A stretch of 64,000 nucleotides of DNA from Heterodera schachtii (Eukaryota; Nematoda; Chromadorea; Rhabditida; Heteroderidae): contig SIJG01000075.1 of assembly GCA_023374025.1 (NCBI GenBank), positions 327,743-391,742 of the forward strand, written 5' to 3'. A program made the translations under genes and the position numbers. A model generated the notes under the pieces. The model searched no databases. It had not been told where the DNA came from and was given only the letters and a program-made list of their open reading frames with translations. Shown here one piece after another: positions 23,564 through 35,638 of the stretch (positions are counted from its first letter, which is position 1; the number at the start of each line of letters is the position of its first letter).

Positions 23564-24638
23564 TCAGCGCTGATGACCATGACCGACTCGCCTGTACAGC
23601 ATGTTGTCCGCGTCTTTGGCTTTCGCAAACAAATCTGAAAATTTGAAATATTAACATATTGGACATCTTTTTTCGAGAATTTAGCCTGGAGGGGGGGTGG
23701 TGGCTCAAAGGGCTAGAATTTTATTGTATTTTTAATGGAATTTTTCGGTAAAAATGCAAAAAAAAAACATATGCCTCAAATTCTGGTCCCTAATAATAAA
23801 TGTAAAATTCAGCAAAAAATGTCAAAATTTGCTCATAAAATGCAAAAATAAGCATATAGTTCTAGAGTTAGCCTGGGGACTGCTTAGGAGGGGGCTATAA
23901 TTACCCCGGAACCAAAAAATGAAAATGTTGTCAAGAAAAATGGGAAATTTTCTAATTAAGTATACTGTTTTTCTTATGTAAATTTCATTAAAATCTCAAA
24001 ATTTTACTCGACGGTGCCTACCGGCAACAAGGGACGCAAAATCTCATAAAATTTTCAAAAATAGACCAAAACCCAAGGGGCCATGCCGATTAGAATAAGT
24101 GATCGAGACTGGAATTTACCGAGACTCTCGAATATCACCTGCTGGAGACAACAGAGGAATATGATTATTATTATTTTTTGCAGATTTTAGGAAATTATGA
24201 CAAATTAACAACAAAAAAACTCACAATTCGCAGCATTTGAAATCCCAGTTGCGTCCATGTTTCTGATTACGTCTTGAACAATCTTCTCAAATCGAAGGGT
24301 GAACTGTGTGGATGGCGAAAGTTTGTTGACGTCCTCTCCCTCGAGTCCGTAGTCTGTCCCAACATGAAATTCCCCCGCGATTTCACTGATGATCGCTTCC
24401 AGTTCGTTTGTCAGCAGCTGCGAAGTGTTTCTCGTCACTTGCCCTTTCGCGCTGGCAAGCTGTTTGTTCTTAAATTGAAATAATTAAGCACCTAATTTCA
24501 AAAAAGCAAATTGGCACTTATTTTTGGATTTTTTTTCATTTCTAATGAATTTTTTGACGAAATGACCATTTTATGTCAGGGATATGATAAAATAATTTAT
24601 TTATACACCAAACTCACAGCATCATTCAATTGTGCCAT
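23564..24638 (-). CDS. 244-bp-exon family protein, short-leader type (copy N)
   Basis: Exons 24618-24638 (MAQLNDA), 24225-24468 (244 bp, NKQLASAKGQVTRNTSQLL...GTDYGLEGEDVNKLS...GISNAAN) and 23564-23634 (YLFAKAKDADNMLYRRVGHG then stop). All GT-AG, phases 0 and 1 as in copies M and J; about 111 residues. Intron 2 (about 590 bp) is longer than in copy M and contains a short repetitive stretch. The tail lacks the STS motif of L, M and J. Cytoplasmic by appearance (no signal peptide). Function unknown. Confidence 0.7.
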
Positions 24639-25112
24639 TGGATTGGGATTGGTGAGCAGAAATGTTGAAGAAATCAAATTGGGAAAGGAAAGTGCCAATG
24701 ATTTGCGGAAATGTGAAAGTGCAAGAAAAATTGCCAAAATTTAACAGAAATTGCTAAATGAATGTGGGAATTAGTACAGAGTGAATGGACAAGAAAAGAA
24801 ATATCAAACTAAACAAGGGCGGGAATTTGAGAGTAAATCATAAAATGAATTTAATGTAAGAATTATTGAACTTTAATTTAAATTCCAATTTTTTAAGTGT
24901 TAGAATGGAATAGGTCAATTAAAAAATGCAAAAAAATGGATAAATTAAAAAGGAAAAAAAGGGAGAAAATGTTCCTAAAGAAAGTGCAACTTTCAATTAA
25001 TGGATGGAAATGAATGCATTTGTGGCCAAATGCTTCCACCGCAAAGACAATGATTGTTCACACTTGCCCATTCATTCTTAAAGAAATCTTTTTTACAAAT
25101 GTTTTTATTTTC

Positions 25113-25468
25113 TTTTATCTGATCGGCCAAGGAATGCGAAAGGATGGATGGGTCGGTCGGTCGGCTGGCGGACAAATCCCCGGCCAATACCGTACACACA
25201 ACTCCAATGACAGTAACCACAACACACCCACTGCTTATTAATGCATAATCCAATTTAGAATAAAACAAAAAGAAAACGGCACACTGAGAAATTTAAATTA
25301 ATTTTGGTCCGATAAAAGTTAAATTCGAGAGTTGAAATTTGCAATTGCGCGTTGACAAAGTTGATACTGTAATGGGTATTGTGTGTACGGTATTGGCCAA
25401 GATTTCTCCGCAATCGGCCGACCGACCCATCCATCCGTTTTCGCATTCCTTGGCCGATCAGATAAAAG
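25113..25468 (-). repeat. Second inverted-repeat locus with membrane-segment frame
   Basis: Copy of the structure at 16100-16507: minus-strand frame DYALISSGCVVVTVIGVV...SHSLADQIKE, and its terminal part repeated in inverted orientation at about 25375-25468 (GGTATTGGCCAAG ... GGCCGATCAGATAAAAG). The surrounding order of modules matches the first locus. Confidence 0.55.
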
Positions 25469-25784
25469 ACGCGCTGCCGCTGGAGGGATGGAAAAAGAAA
25501 ACATTTGGAAAAAAACATTACAAAAAAATGAAATGGATGAAAATGATGAATACTTCGTTTTAAAAAACATCGATAAATTGAGTTTTTCAATTTTTGTCTT
25601 ATCCAAATTTATGAGAGAGACAAAAATTTAATTCCTAAACCAAAAATTAAGGCAAAATCCATAGCATATGAGAAGGATTCCGATTTTTTGTCCATGCATG
25701 AATAGAATATCGATGAAATAAAATCAAAATAAATAGCAAATATATACGAAAAAATTTTGAATTTTCATCTTGTCCCCGCGCCAT

Positions 25785-25930
25785 TATTATATCGCCACAG
25801 GCATTGCCCGAAAACAGTTCGACTCCTCAAATGGCACTTTCCTCGAAGACGCGATAACGCGTTTCTGCAACGCATCCTCCACCTAAGCGTCATTTAGCCA
25901 CCCGCGCCGTTAACTTGGCCATATTCTGAG
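25785..25930 (-). pseudogene. Second degenerate copy of secreted-gene last exon
   Basis: Positions 25785-25930 align on the minus strand with the last exon of the gene at 45301-46422 (compare GGCATTGCCCGA, GCGTCATTTAGCCACCCGCGCCG), but with many substitutions and small deletions and no long open frame. Flanked, as at 17112 and 58860, by the sequence CACGCCTCAAGCGGTTATCC. Confidence 0.6.
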
Positions 25931-26672
25931 CCGGAAAAAAATAAATCCAGGCGGCATAAATACGGAAGACGAATTCGGAGATTTTGGAATATAAATTACA
26001 AATTTTCATACCCCCTTCATTTTCCACGCCTCAAGCGGTTATCCCTAGTTGATTTGTCAAATCCTTAGGAAAATGGTACTTTGAGTTAATTATAAGGTTC
26101 ATGCTTTAACTGCTGGTCCGCACAATTTGAAATAACTCAATATTCAAATGATTTTTACGAATTTTCCAAATGCCTATGGCATTAAATTTAAGAAAAAATA
26201 GTCGAAATTTTAATAAAATCGAATGTCCGTCCATCAAATGGTGAATCAATTTTTCAATGTTTTCTTCACACAATTATAGCTCTTTAACGGTATGTAAATC
26301 GGCCGGTGGAATTTGAGCTTGAATTTCCAAAAATTCAAATATTTTTTGCAAAAAAACAACTTCTAATTGATAATCGATTGCTTCGCGAAATGTACAAATG
26401 AATTTTCATTGTATTTCCGGAAAAAATACAGTGCGGTGGTGATTTATTATGAATCAACAAAACAGTAATTCGTGTACTGTATTTATGATTACGGTATGTG
26501 GAAGAACTCAAATTCTGATTAAATTTTTTACGTTAACTTTTTCTGGACAACGATTTTTTTATAATGCATTTGAATCCCACAGATTCGGTGCTTCTTGAGC
26601 CAGGCAAGCTGTTTTTGCAATTATTTTCCATTTTTCAACATTTTTTGTTATTTGGCATTTTTCACAATTAAT

Positions 26673-27190
26673 TTGCCATTCCCTCCCTTTTCGCCTTCGA
26701 TGGGCCACCGACCGCGTGGCATTGGCATTTGACCATTTCGTTTTAAAAATCCAATGTGTTTCGATTAAGGCAGAATTTGCACGTCAAATAAAAATTGCAC
26801 AAAAAGTACGAATGATAATTAATGCCCTCGGGGGATTTAAAAAATGCCATTAAATTTCAGAAACATTTGCTGACAAAAGCCAACAGCGAATTTTCGAAAG
26901 TGACCAAGAAATTGTTCGATCGTAACCTGTCGACCATATTCGAGGGCATTGCGATTGAATTTCGAGTCGATTTCGACTTCGGTGTTGAGGGGATGGACTT
27001 GCGCGGCATGACATCCCTCGAAATATTCAACAAAAAATTGGAAAAAGTACTTGCCGAACGTGTCGATTATGAATTTGTTATTCTTTTTCAAAATATTCTT
27101 CTAATTTCAGTTCTTGTCTGCCAAATCAATTATGGGCTCCTTTTCATCTACCATCGGCGGATGGACTTTGCCAATGGAAGTGAATGTTAA
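26673..27190 (+). pseudogene. 5'-truncated F-box-type copy (copy D)
   Basis: Exon 1 begins abruptly inside the F-box segment (from the EICHSLPF region; start codon and first residues lost) and ends at 26805. A GT-AG intron (26806-26860) precedes exon 2, which is open through MDLRGMTSLEIF...VLAERVDYE but then joins directly to what is intron sequence in copies A and B (FVILFQNILLIS) and on to VCQINYG. The donor of exon 2 has been deleted, so intron 2 is fused into the frame. The same fusion occurs in copy E. Confidence 0.65.
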
Positions 27191-28552
27191 CTTTTTCTTT
27201 TTTCTTTAGCAACAAAATGATTTTTTCTTTTTTTATCAAATCATTGTATAATCTATTAAATAAATATTTCAAAAAATTTCGTTGACTTATGAAATTTATG
27301 TGTCACATTTTTGTTTTCATACTCCTTGGCGGAATTTACGAAACGACCTAACACCGTGCTGATCCATTTGCTCAAAAAAGCACAAAAATGGCATAAACCA
27401 AGGAAAATTCGAAGGAAATTGGACAAATTTTGGGGAAAAATTAATGAGGAAAAAAGCACAAAATTCTCAAAAAATAATGTGATTATGAAAATTTCGTTTT
27501 GGCTGCCAATAAATTGGACCTCACCCGACATAAACATAATTTGATCTAATCAATTCGCTTACATTTTTGGACTTTTTAATCAATTACCTTTTGAGTCTAC
27601 TGTATGCTTTTCATACTGTAAATCACTAATATTTCAATATATTTTACGAAAATTTAGTGTTTAATTTGTAATTAATTGTTTTTTTTTATTTCACAAATAA
27701 ATATTTGGTCAGAAATTTTACAGGTTTAATTAATGTCGAAAATTTTGTATGGCACCATGAATTTTGGGCAAAGACTTTTACATGCGTCATATTATTCCAA
27801 AATTTTGATTTTTATAAAATTTTTTCATACAGAAGATATGAAAATTTTGAAAATGTTAAAAATATCATTCTTTTTAAACTGATACATATGCAAAAAGAAT
27901 AATTTATTTTTTAGAAGAAAATTAATTATTATTTTCTTCATAATCTACGACCTTATTAAATCCACAAAAATTGGATAAATTTTGCCGTTTGGGCGGATAA
28001 CCGTTGACTCAAAGCGCCCAGGAAAACGGCACTTAGAGAGACTTCAAAAGTTCAGGGCACCTAATGGTGGTTCGACCATAAATCGGTGACACAATTTTAA
28101 ATTCCTTGGTTTTCAAATTTTCAAAGCCTCTGGGATTAAATTTAAGCAAAAAATAATCGAAATTTAAATAAAATCGAGTGTCCGTCCATCAAATGGAGAA
28201 AAAACGCCGTAATTTCCGTAATTCGTAATCCGTAAATCAAATTTGTTTATTTCTTCAGAAACAAAAAAAATTGCAAAAGAAAACAAGTAAAAGATAATAT
28301 ATCAACATTTTTCGTATTTTGGCATTTTCACAATTATAAAGCATATCCCTGCTAATTAGTAACTAATTACTTTTGGTTGAGTTTTAATTTTATTGCACGT
28401 TTGATTTATTTTTGATTTCATTGGATTTCCCATGACTTTAAATGGTAATCATTTCTTTTGTTAATTGACGCGCAAAGGGCAATTAGTCTTAATTAGTGTT
28501 CCCTCAACAAATGGTCACTCATTTCTTTGCCCATTTTTCCCTGAAAATTGAA

Positions 28553-29093
28553 ATGTCCAAAAAACGAATCCCTGCCGAATTGCTTTTTGAAATTTGCCAT
28601 TCCCTCCCTTTTCGCCTTCGATGGGCCACCGATCGCGTGGCATTGGCATTTGGCCATTTCCTTTTAAAAATCCAATGTGTTTGGATGAAGGCAGAATTTG
28701 CACGTCAAATAAAAATTGCACAAAAAGTACGGATTATGATAATGCCCTCGGGGGATTTAAAAAATTCCATTAAATTTCATAAACATTTGCTGACAAAAGC
28801 AGAGTGAATTTTCGAAAGTGACCAAGAAATTGTTGGATGATGAACTGTCACTCATGTCCGCGACCATTGGATGTAACTTTTACGTTGGCTCTAATCACGG
28901 AGTCACGGGAACGGACTTTCTCGGCATGACATCCCTCGAAATATTCAACAAAAAATTGGAAAAAGTACTTGCTGAACGTGTCGATTATGAATTTGTTATT
29001 CTTTTTCAAAATATTCTTCTAATTTCAGTTCTTGTCTGCCAAACCAATTATGGTCTCCTTTTACTTTCCTACTCTCTCTTTGTGTTTAAGTGA
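28553..29093 (+). pseudogene. F-box-type copy with exonised intron and 2-base deletion (copy E)
   Basis: Starts MSKKRIPAELLFEICHSLPF; the 54-nt first-intron segment is open and its acceptor reads CAT, as in copy C, so F-box and second segment are continuous. A two-base loss at ACAAAAGCAGAGTGA creates a stop soon after LLTKAE. Downstream the frame LLDDELSLMSATIGCNFYVG...GTDFLGMTSLEIF is open and differs from copies A-D in its central part but agrees with the gene at 53947. The end carries the same intron-2 fusion as copy D and then runs into a duplicate of the receptor 3' region (from 29068). Confidence 0.65.
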
Positions 29094-29224
29094 TCACACT
29101 GATTGATTAATTTGATCGAAAAAATTTCCAAATTTTGTGAATTTTTTAGATGAAAAAATCAGTTTTATCATTTGTCGATCAAATCTCTCAATTCTTATTC
29201 AAAATGTATATGTATAGTACAAAA

Positions 29225-30558
29225 TAGGGTTGGGCCCCCGACGTCGGGGTTGGAAAATTCGGGGTTCGGGGTTGTCGGGGTTGGAAGCGTCGGGGTTCGG
29301 GTCGGGGTTGCCAAATCGTTCGGGGTTCGGGGTCGGGGTTCGGGGTTTTTCAATTTTTGCCTTATACTATATAGTCAAAATTTTTTATTTTAGCTTAATT
29401 TTTTTTTTATTATTCATAATAATACTTTTATGTACTTTTTTATTTCTTTTTATCATAGATATTTTTGAATAGAATTAATTAAAAACGATAAGAAATTTTT
29501 AAAATGAACAATTTTGTGAAAATTTGTAAAAATTGTCAAAATTTCAAAATTTTCCTCCGGCTCCGGGCCCCCAAAACTTATTTTTTCTTAAAAAATTTGG
29601 CTCAAAGTCGAAAAAATTGGTTATTTTTGGTGAAAAGCAGTTAACAAATTGCATTCTACTTCTCTAATTTTCAAAAGTTTTGCGGCGGCGCTTACTGACA
29701 CTGCCGGACCCTTGTTCCCGAAAAGTTTTTTGTTTTTCAAATCATCTTTTTTTTCGCGGCGCGTTTTTTCTAAAGACTTTTAGGAAAGGGGTCCGGCGGT
29801 GCCGATAGGCGCCGCCGGAAAAATTTTCGAAAATTTGAGTGAGATTTGTAAACAGATTTTGTCCAAAAAATTAATAAATTTTTTTGATTTTGAGCAAAAT
29901 TTCTAGGTTTTTTTGGGGCGCAGGCGATGCCGATATGCAGCGCCGGACGAATTTTAAAATTTAAGCTTTATTTTTCTAATAGATTTTCACCAAAAAATTA
30001 TGAATTTCCGTGAAATTTTTATTTATTTTTTTTATATTTTGGCAAAAATATTTTGAAAAATATTAACTTTTCATGATTTACTCTAATTAAATTTTTTAAT
30101 TTCAACGAAAGTAAAATTGGGTTTAATTTTTCATAAATAATGCCAATGATGACCAATTATTTAAGGGTATTTAAAAAAACCCTATTAATCATAAAAAAAA
30201 TTAATTATAAAAGAAAAAGTAAACCAGGATCGAACTCATGACAAAATTGAGTTATTGTTAACGCACTAACCACTACACCACTTCTACATATAAAAGAACA
30301 AATGCAAATTAATTTATTTGATAAAAATCTGGCAAAATGGTTAAAGAAAATTCAAATTTGAATAATTTTTTGCCTTTTCTCTCACGAAAATGCCATTCTT
30401 AGGGGTGTATATTTAACCCCGACCCCGGTCGGGGTTAAGGGTCGGGGTTCGGGGTTGTCGGGGTAGGAAGCGTCGGGGTTCGGGGTCGGGGTTTTCCCCG
30501 AAAATGGCCAAAAATGTCGGGGTTCGGGGTCGGGGGCGGGGTCGGGGGCCCAACCCTA
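29225..30558. mobile_element. Non-autonomous hAT-like element, TIR TAGGGTTGGGCCC
   Basis: Perfect terminal inverted repeats TAGGGTTGGGCCCCCGAC / GTCGGGGGCCCAACCCTA, with an 8-bp target duplication GTACAAAA at 29217-29224 and 30559-30566. Subterminal arrays of GGGGTTCGGGGTCGG occur at both ends. The undisturbed target (single GTACAAAA) is at 12238-12245 in the homologous stretch behind the receptor gene. No transposase frame; GC-rich palindromes lie near 29690 and 29795. Confidence 0.9.
30223..30297 (-). other. tRNA-like segment inside the hAT-like element
   Basis: On the minus strand the sequence GGTGTAGTGGTTAGTGCG resembles a tRNA D-arm/A box and GAGTTCGATCCTGGTT a T-arm/B box, and a T-run follows (ACTTTTTC), as for RNA polymerase III. 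The anticodon region does not fold into a normal 5-bp stem with a 7-nt loop, so this is not a functional tRNA; it looks like a degenerate tRNA or the head of a tRNA-derived SINE carried by the element. Confidence 0.5.
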
Positions 30559-30968
30559 GTACAAAATAATAAAATTATAAATAAATATTTTTTTAAATTT
30601 ATTACATATAAACAACAGACAAAAATTGCTTTGGCTTACAACAATAATAAAACAACAAAATCGAAAACAGATACATTTTTCAAATAGAGCAATTTTAAAA
30701 TCCTTGCAAAAAATATTATATATTTCAAATATTTTTTTTCGAAAGTAAATTCTTAGAAATGTTTTCAAATCCTGTTTTTAAAAATAATTTACACCATAAA
30801 AAATCGACCGAACTGCTGGCCAAAAAAGGAAAGTGTTGCTCAACAATTAAAAAAAATACAGTACAAAAAAGCAAAACCACCGTACACGCGCATTATCATT
30901 ACAATACCGTAATCAACAATTAATTTAATGACCCATCATGCATTACTCGTTCATCCTTTCTGCTCCGA

Positions 30969-33110
30969 TCAGTTCACCACTGAACTCTCGTCGTTTTCGT
31001 TGTTGCACTGCTGTTGTTCTTGTTGTTGCTGTTGGTGGTGGTTGTCCTCCAACTCCAAGCCGAACACTCTCTGCGCATTTGCCGTCGTCGCATTGGCCAA
31101 TTCGTACGCCGGACAGTCCATGAAGGCAGCGACCAGCTCACAAATGGCGGCCAACGAGCTGGGCTCGTTGCGTTTGAAGTTGGAGTGTTTGTGCAGGGAA
31201 AAAGCCTGAAAATTATGCAAAAAAAAAAAATTGGGGAAAAAATTCTATCACTTTTTTCCATTTGCCTACCTTTAAACCATTAGGGCTAATGATTTCCAAA
31301 ATTAAGGGGCCAAACATCAGACTCATTTCCCCACCCCTGGGCCAGTCAGTTCCCCTTTGAGTTTTTTTTAAATTTCAAATTCAGCAATTTAAAAAATCGA
31401 GTCCAACCCTGACACCAAATTCTCGATTATTTAGTAGTACAAATAGTGTCTCTCTCGACTGTCCATTTTTAAATCCCTTTTTTCCCCTAATTTCTGATCC
31501 CCAAATTGTCGCTTTGCTGCTCATCAAACTGACTTCGGTGCTGATCCGTTGCCGAATGTCAATGTCTTTTCGCAATTTTTTGTCATCCAAATTCGGGTAC
31601 ATGTACGGCGCGTCCGTTTCCAACAAAAGGCGATCCATTCGAATGGTCCGTTGCCGCAACGCGTGTTTTACGCCGTCCACGGCACGGTCCTTCCACAGAA
31701 AACCTACACAATGTACCAAGATTATAATCCCGTAATTTGTCTTTTTGATTTATGGCCATAGTTTGGACCAGGGTTGGCATGGGTCGGGAAAAATTCTGTC
31801 GAAAAACGGGTTGGGATGGCAAAAAAAAAGTTAACTCGGAATTTGAGACAAAAAAATATTGAATTTCGGGATTCGGGCAGTAACTCTGGTTTAAACAAAT
31901 ATTCCGCACAATTCAATTCCTGGTTTGTTAGTCCTAGGATGCCTTGGAATAAAAATTTTTTTTTTCTACGGATCATTTATTTTTGGCTAATTCTGGCAAA
32001 AATCATTTTAAAATTCATAATCCAAAATGTTTTCTCGTACCCGTTAGTCCAATGTACAGTCCCATGTCCATGTACTGCTTGGCCTCCATTTCTGTCCCAG
32101 TGAAACAATGGATAACGGTGGGCGGCAACGATTTGCTGTGGCGACTCAAAATGGCCACCATTTCTTGGTGCGCTTCACGTTCATGGACAAACAACGGTTT
32201 GCCAAGCTCACAGGCCAATTGGACCTGGAAAAGCAACAAAAAAGCACTAACATAAAGAAAATTTAAGATGTTTGTTTTGAAATCAGTTTGGAATTGGATA
32301 AAATGAATGTCAAAGCCCGCGGAAAAACATTTTTACGATTTTTGAATATAAAAAAATTAAAAGAATGGAAAAAGCTGGAATTTGTGTGTATGAAATTTCA
32401 TTTGAAATAAACCTGGGCCTCGAAGACCCGAAGTTGTTGGTCCCGTGGCGAGAAATTTCTGTTGAAGTCCAACCCGCATTCGCCGACCGCGACACAGTGT
32501 GAATTTGTGGTCAAATGGAAGCGAAGGAAATCCAACGTTCGTCCGTCATCGAAATCTTTTGCATCATGTGGATGAACACCTTAAAAATGGGAAAAACTTT
32601 TTTTTTGGCATTTAATTTGTTTAGGACCGGCAGTGTAATAGAGAAAGCCCGGCTCTTTGCTGGCCAATTTTGCCGCTTCATCTGTGATTGCTTCGCTTGC
32701 GCCAGTGATCAACAATTTTACGATGCCTTAAAATGAAAAAAAATAGTTTAAAATTAATTTTTATGCAAAAGTTATAGAGTCTTGTTTTATTATAGCCAAG
32801 GCTTTTCCCAGGACCCTATGTAGTCCTTTTCGTTGATTTCTTTTTCAAAAATGAAGCAAATTCTGGAGTTCTATCAGAACTGGGTTTTTAATGCGAAATC
32901 TTGTCTGAGTCCGAATCGGAAATCCAAGTCCCTAGACCGTATTCGGGTTTTTTTTTTCAAATTTCGGGCTTTAATTGAAACTAAAAAATTCATTTGACCT
33001 GCCTTTTTTGCTCTGTTTAAAACATCCGCAAAATCGGGCTGAAACGATGGATGGCCCAAATTGGCGCCAATATCGACAAGTTTGTAGAGGTTGTTCATGG
33101 CTTTTCGCAT
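30969..33110 (-). CDS. crn-2: TatD-family metal-dependent DNase
   Basis: Exons 32999-33110, 32628-32726, 32413-32579, 32041-32224, 31534-31703 and 30969-31205; all GT-AG and in phase, 322 residues, the usual TatD size plus a tail. TatD enzymes are two-metal TIM-barrel exo/endonucleases; the C. elegans member CRN-2 acts in apoptotic DNA degradation. Seen in the sequence: [20 protein letters not shown] at the N-terminus, AGVHPHDA, the metal ligand Glu in [28 protein letters not shown], and [13 protein letters not shown] near the end, followed by RNEPSSL. The last exon ends in a Gln-rich stretch and SSVVN. Start chosen at the first ATG of the frame (33110); a second Met lies five residues on. 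A partial copy lies at 19336-20147. The crn-2 symbol is by family resemblance. Confidence 0.88.
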
Positions 33111-33650
33111 CAATTAGTTATGTATTCAATCAAAAGAAAAAGTCAGGCTAATTCGTGTGGATCTGATGGAAAAGGAAATTTAAAAAATGACAATTGGCAT
33201 TCTATTTTTATGCGGGAAATCTTTTTTCAAAATCAGTTACTTTTTTTTGGCTTCCTTGATATCATTTGAGAGTCCCAAGGGTTTTCAATTAGCCTAAAAA
33301 TTTCAAAGAATTTCATTATAAAATTAATGAGCAGAAAGCTTCAAAAAATTACTACTTTCTGAGTTTTGAATATTAAAGTTATGATGCATTAAATTGTCAA
33401 TTGTCCTCACAAATCAATTGAATAATTCTGACCTGGATTTTTGATTGACATATGTAATTGCCGTTTTCCTTTCTCACTGCCTCAGCCATTGCCTCAGCCA
33501 TCCATTTTGTTCATTATTTCAAATTAATCATTATTCGGAATTACAATTTTCTTCAATAATGTACCATCCATAAACAAAATAGTATATGATAATACATATT
33601 CTATTTATTTTATAGTTTCTAGTCAAATATTCTGATTGAATTTCTGCAAA

Positions 33651-35371
33651 ATGAGGCCCCCAAAACGCGCCCCGTTAAAGAAAAAGGATTCCACAGTAAA
33701 TTTCATGTTTCCAATTATTTAAAAAATCCAATCATTTTTAGCCAATTTCATCCGTTCCCGATGGCTTGGGTGAGATCTTCAGCCGGTACATGTTCAACAT
33801 CGGCAAGATTGAGCAGAGAGTTCGCAGCGAACCCAGCAATGGGATCGTGATCAACTGTGCCACCGGCGAGGTGAACAAAAAGTTGGGAAATCGGGGTAAT
33901 AAAAGGGGCGGATTTGAAAAATCTTAAAATCCCCTGCTGAATGGGATTCCGAATTGATTGCAGTCAGGGGTCAGACTTGGAATTTTTTGGGCGGAATTTT
34001 AAAAACCTGGATTCGGAAAATCATAAAATCCCGGATTGGGAGTCCGATGATTGCAACTCGGACACGTAAAATTTTTTTTTTTCATTTTTTATCAATAGGC
34101 CAACCGACTATTTCAGTACGAATTTGATCCCGAGTTGTGCAACGCGCGCTCGGATGAGGAATTGGTGGAAACGGTGCGCCGTTTGGAGCGCCAACCGAAG
34201 TTTGGCCGTTCAGTGTTTTCATCGGTGGCGCCGGACCCGGGCCAAAAGAACAAAGCATTGCAGGCCCAGTGGCGCGAATTCAACAAGGTTGGTTAACTCC
34301 ATGTCGGTGGGTGTGGGGGTGGCCTTGAAAATAAATTTAAAAAATTTTTTCGAACCGATACCCACCTTTTGTGCCAAAAAACTTTAAAAAAGCCACTGAA
34401 AAATGTTTTAGATTTGTCGGATTCGCTAGAAGGAATTTGACATTTATTTCAACTCCAATTTTCAAGGCCCTTCCATAAGAGTCTGGGTTTTCTCAGTATT
34501 ATCCAAAGAAATTTTTTTCAAAAAATTCTCAAAAAATTTTAATCATCTTTTATTTATTTGATGATTTTAATTCCCCGCTTTTTGCAGCAATTCGAAGAGG
34601 AGTACAACAACAAGAACAAGGGTAACAAAGCTCAGAAAACTGTCAAAACGGAAGGGGAAATGCCTCCCATCAAAAAGAGAAAGGTGAACGAACATTTCGC
34701 CAACAAAAATAAATTTATGTGATAAATTCAAATTTCAGCCCTTTTCCAAATGGGCAGTGAGCCCTCCAAGCAGTAGCAGCAACAGCAGCAGCGACGACCG
34801 TTCCACCACTTCGCCGGCAACGGATCCGTCGTTGGACTCGAAAGAGGACTTGCTGCTGAACTGCTCCAGCTCATCGTCGTCGGTGGTCCGTCCGGTGGAA
34901 AAATTTCGCAAATTTTGGGCATTGGCATTTCCGCCATCGCAAAAGCCGTCGACTTCTTGGGCAAAGGACCGAAAAATGTTGTCATCGATTCGTGGCGGCT
35001 GCTCCTCCTCGTCGGCACTGGCTTCATCTTCTTCGGCATCGTCGTCCTCCAACACCGCGCCCACCGTTTGCAGCACGCGTTCTTCCAAATCGCCGAAGAA
35101 AAATGCAACAAAACGCCACAAAGCTAATCCAGTGATAAAAACCGAAAATGATAAACGAATTTCGGGCACCAAACGAACGAAAATATCAGTGAAAATGTTC
35201 GGTTCTGATGAACAGCTCGAACTCCTTTGGATGCATTTTATTTGGTGCCCAATTTTTCGCAACCCAACCGTCCCCAGATGCCTTTCATTGAAATTGTCGA
35301 TCACAACATTTTACAAATCTACATTCCAGAATTTATTTGATCACTTATCGCCCAATTTGTCAGGAATTTGA
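33651..35371 (+). CDS. Basic Ser-rich protein, probably nuclear, function unknown
   Basis: Five exons joined by GT-AG introns, all phase 0: 33651-33695, 33742-33870, 34099-34287, 34588-34683, 34739-35371; 363 residues. The N-terminus MRPPKRAPLKKKDST is very basic. A compact region follows (GEIFSRYMFNIGKIEQRVRS...INCATGE, then RLFQYEFDPELCNARSDEEL VETVRRLERQ), a KTEGEMPPIKKRK nuclear-localisation-like cluster, then a long Ser/Thr-rich tail with SKSPKKNATKR. The end (LLWMHFIWCPIF... ) is hydrophobic and may be read beyond the natural stop if a further intron exists. I recognise no family. Head-to-head with the TatD gene (about 540 bp apart), tail-to-tail with the glutamate receptor. Confidence 0.7.
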
Positions 35372-35376
35372 CACCA

Positions 35377-35522
35377 TTCTTTTTCACTTGGCTTTTTTGT
35401 TGCATATTTTTGAATTTCTTTTTCACTTGGCTTTTTGTTGCATATTTTTGAATTTCTTTTTCACTTGGTTTTTTGTTGCATATTTTTGAATTTCTTCTTC
35501 ACTTGGCTTTTTTGCTTCATAC
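35377..35522 (+). repeat. ~40-bp tandem repeat, about four copies
   Basis: Unit resembles TTTTTCACTTGGCTTTTTGT followed by TGCATATTTTTGAATTTC; the last copy is diverged. It lies in the short gap between two convergent genes, immediately after the stop at 35371. Confidence 0.85.
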
Positions 35523-35638
35523 CTTTACACATTTTTTGCGATAAATTGGATTTCTCTCATAAACCAATAAATTGGCATGGATTAAAAACTTTAATTTAAT
35601 TAAAATGCCTTTCTCGAATTGCATGTCACAAAAAGCAC

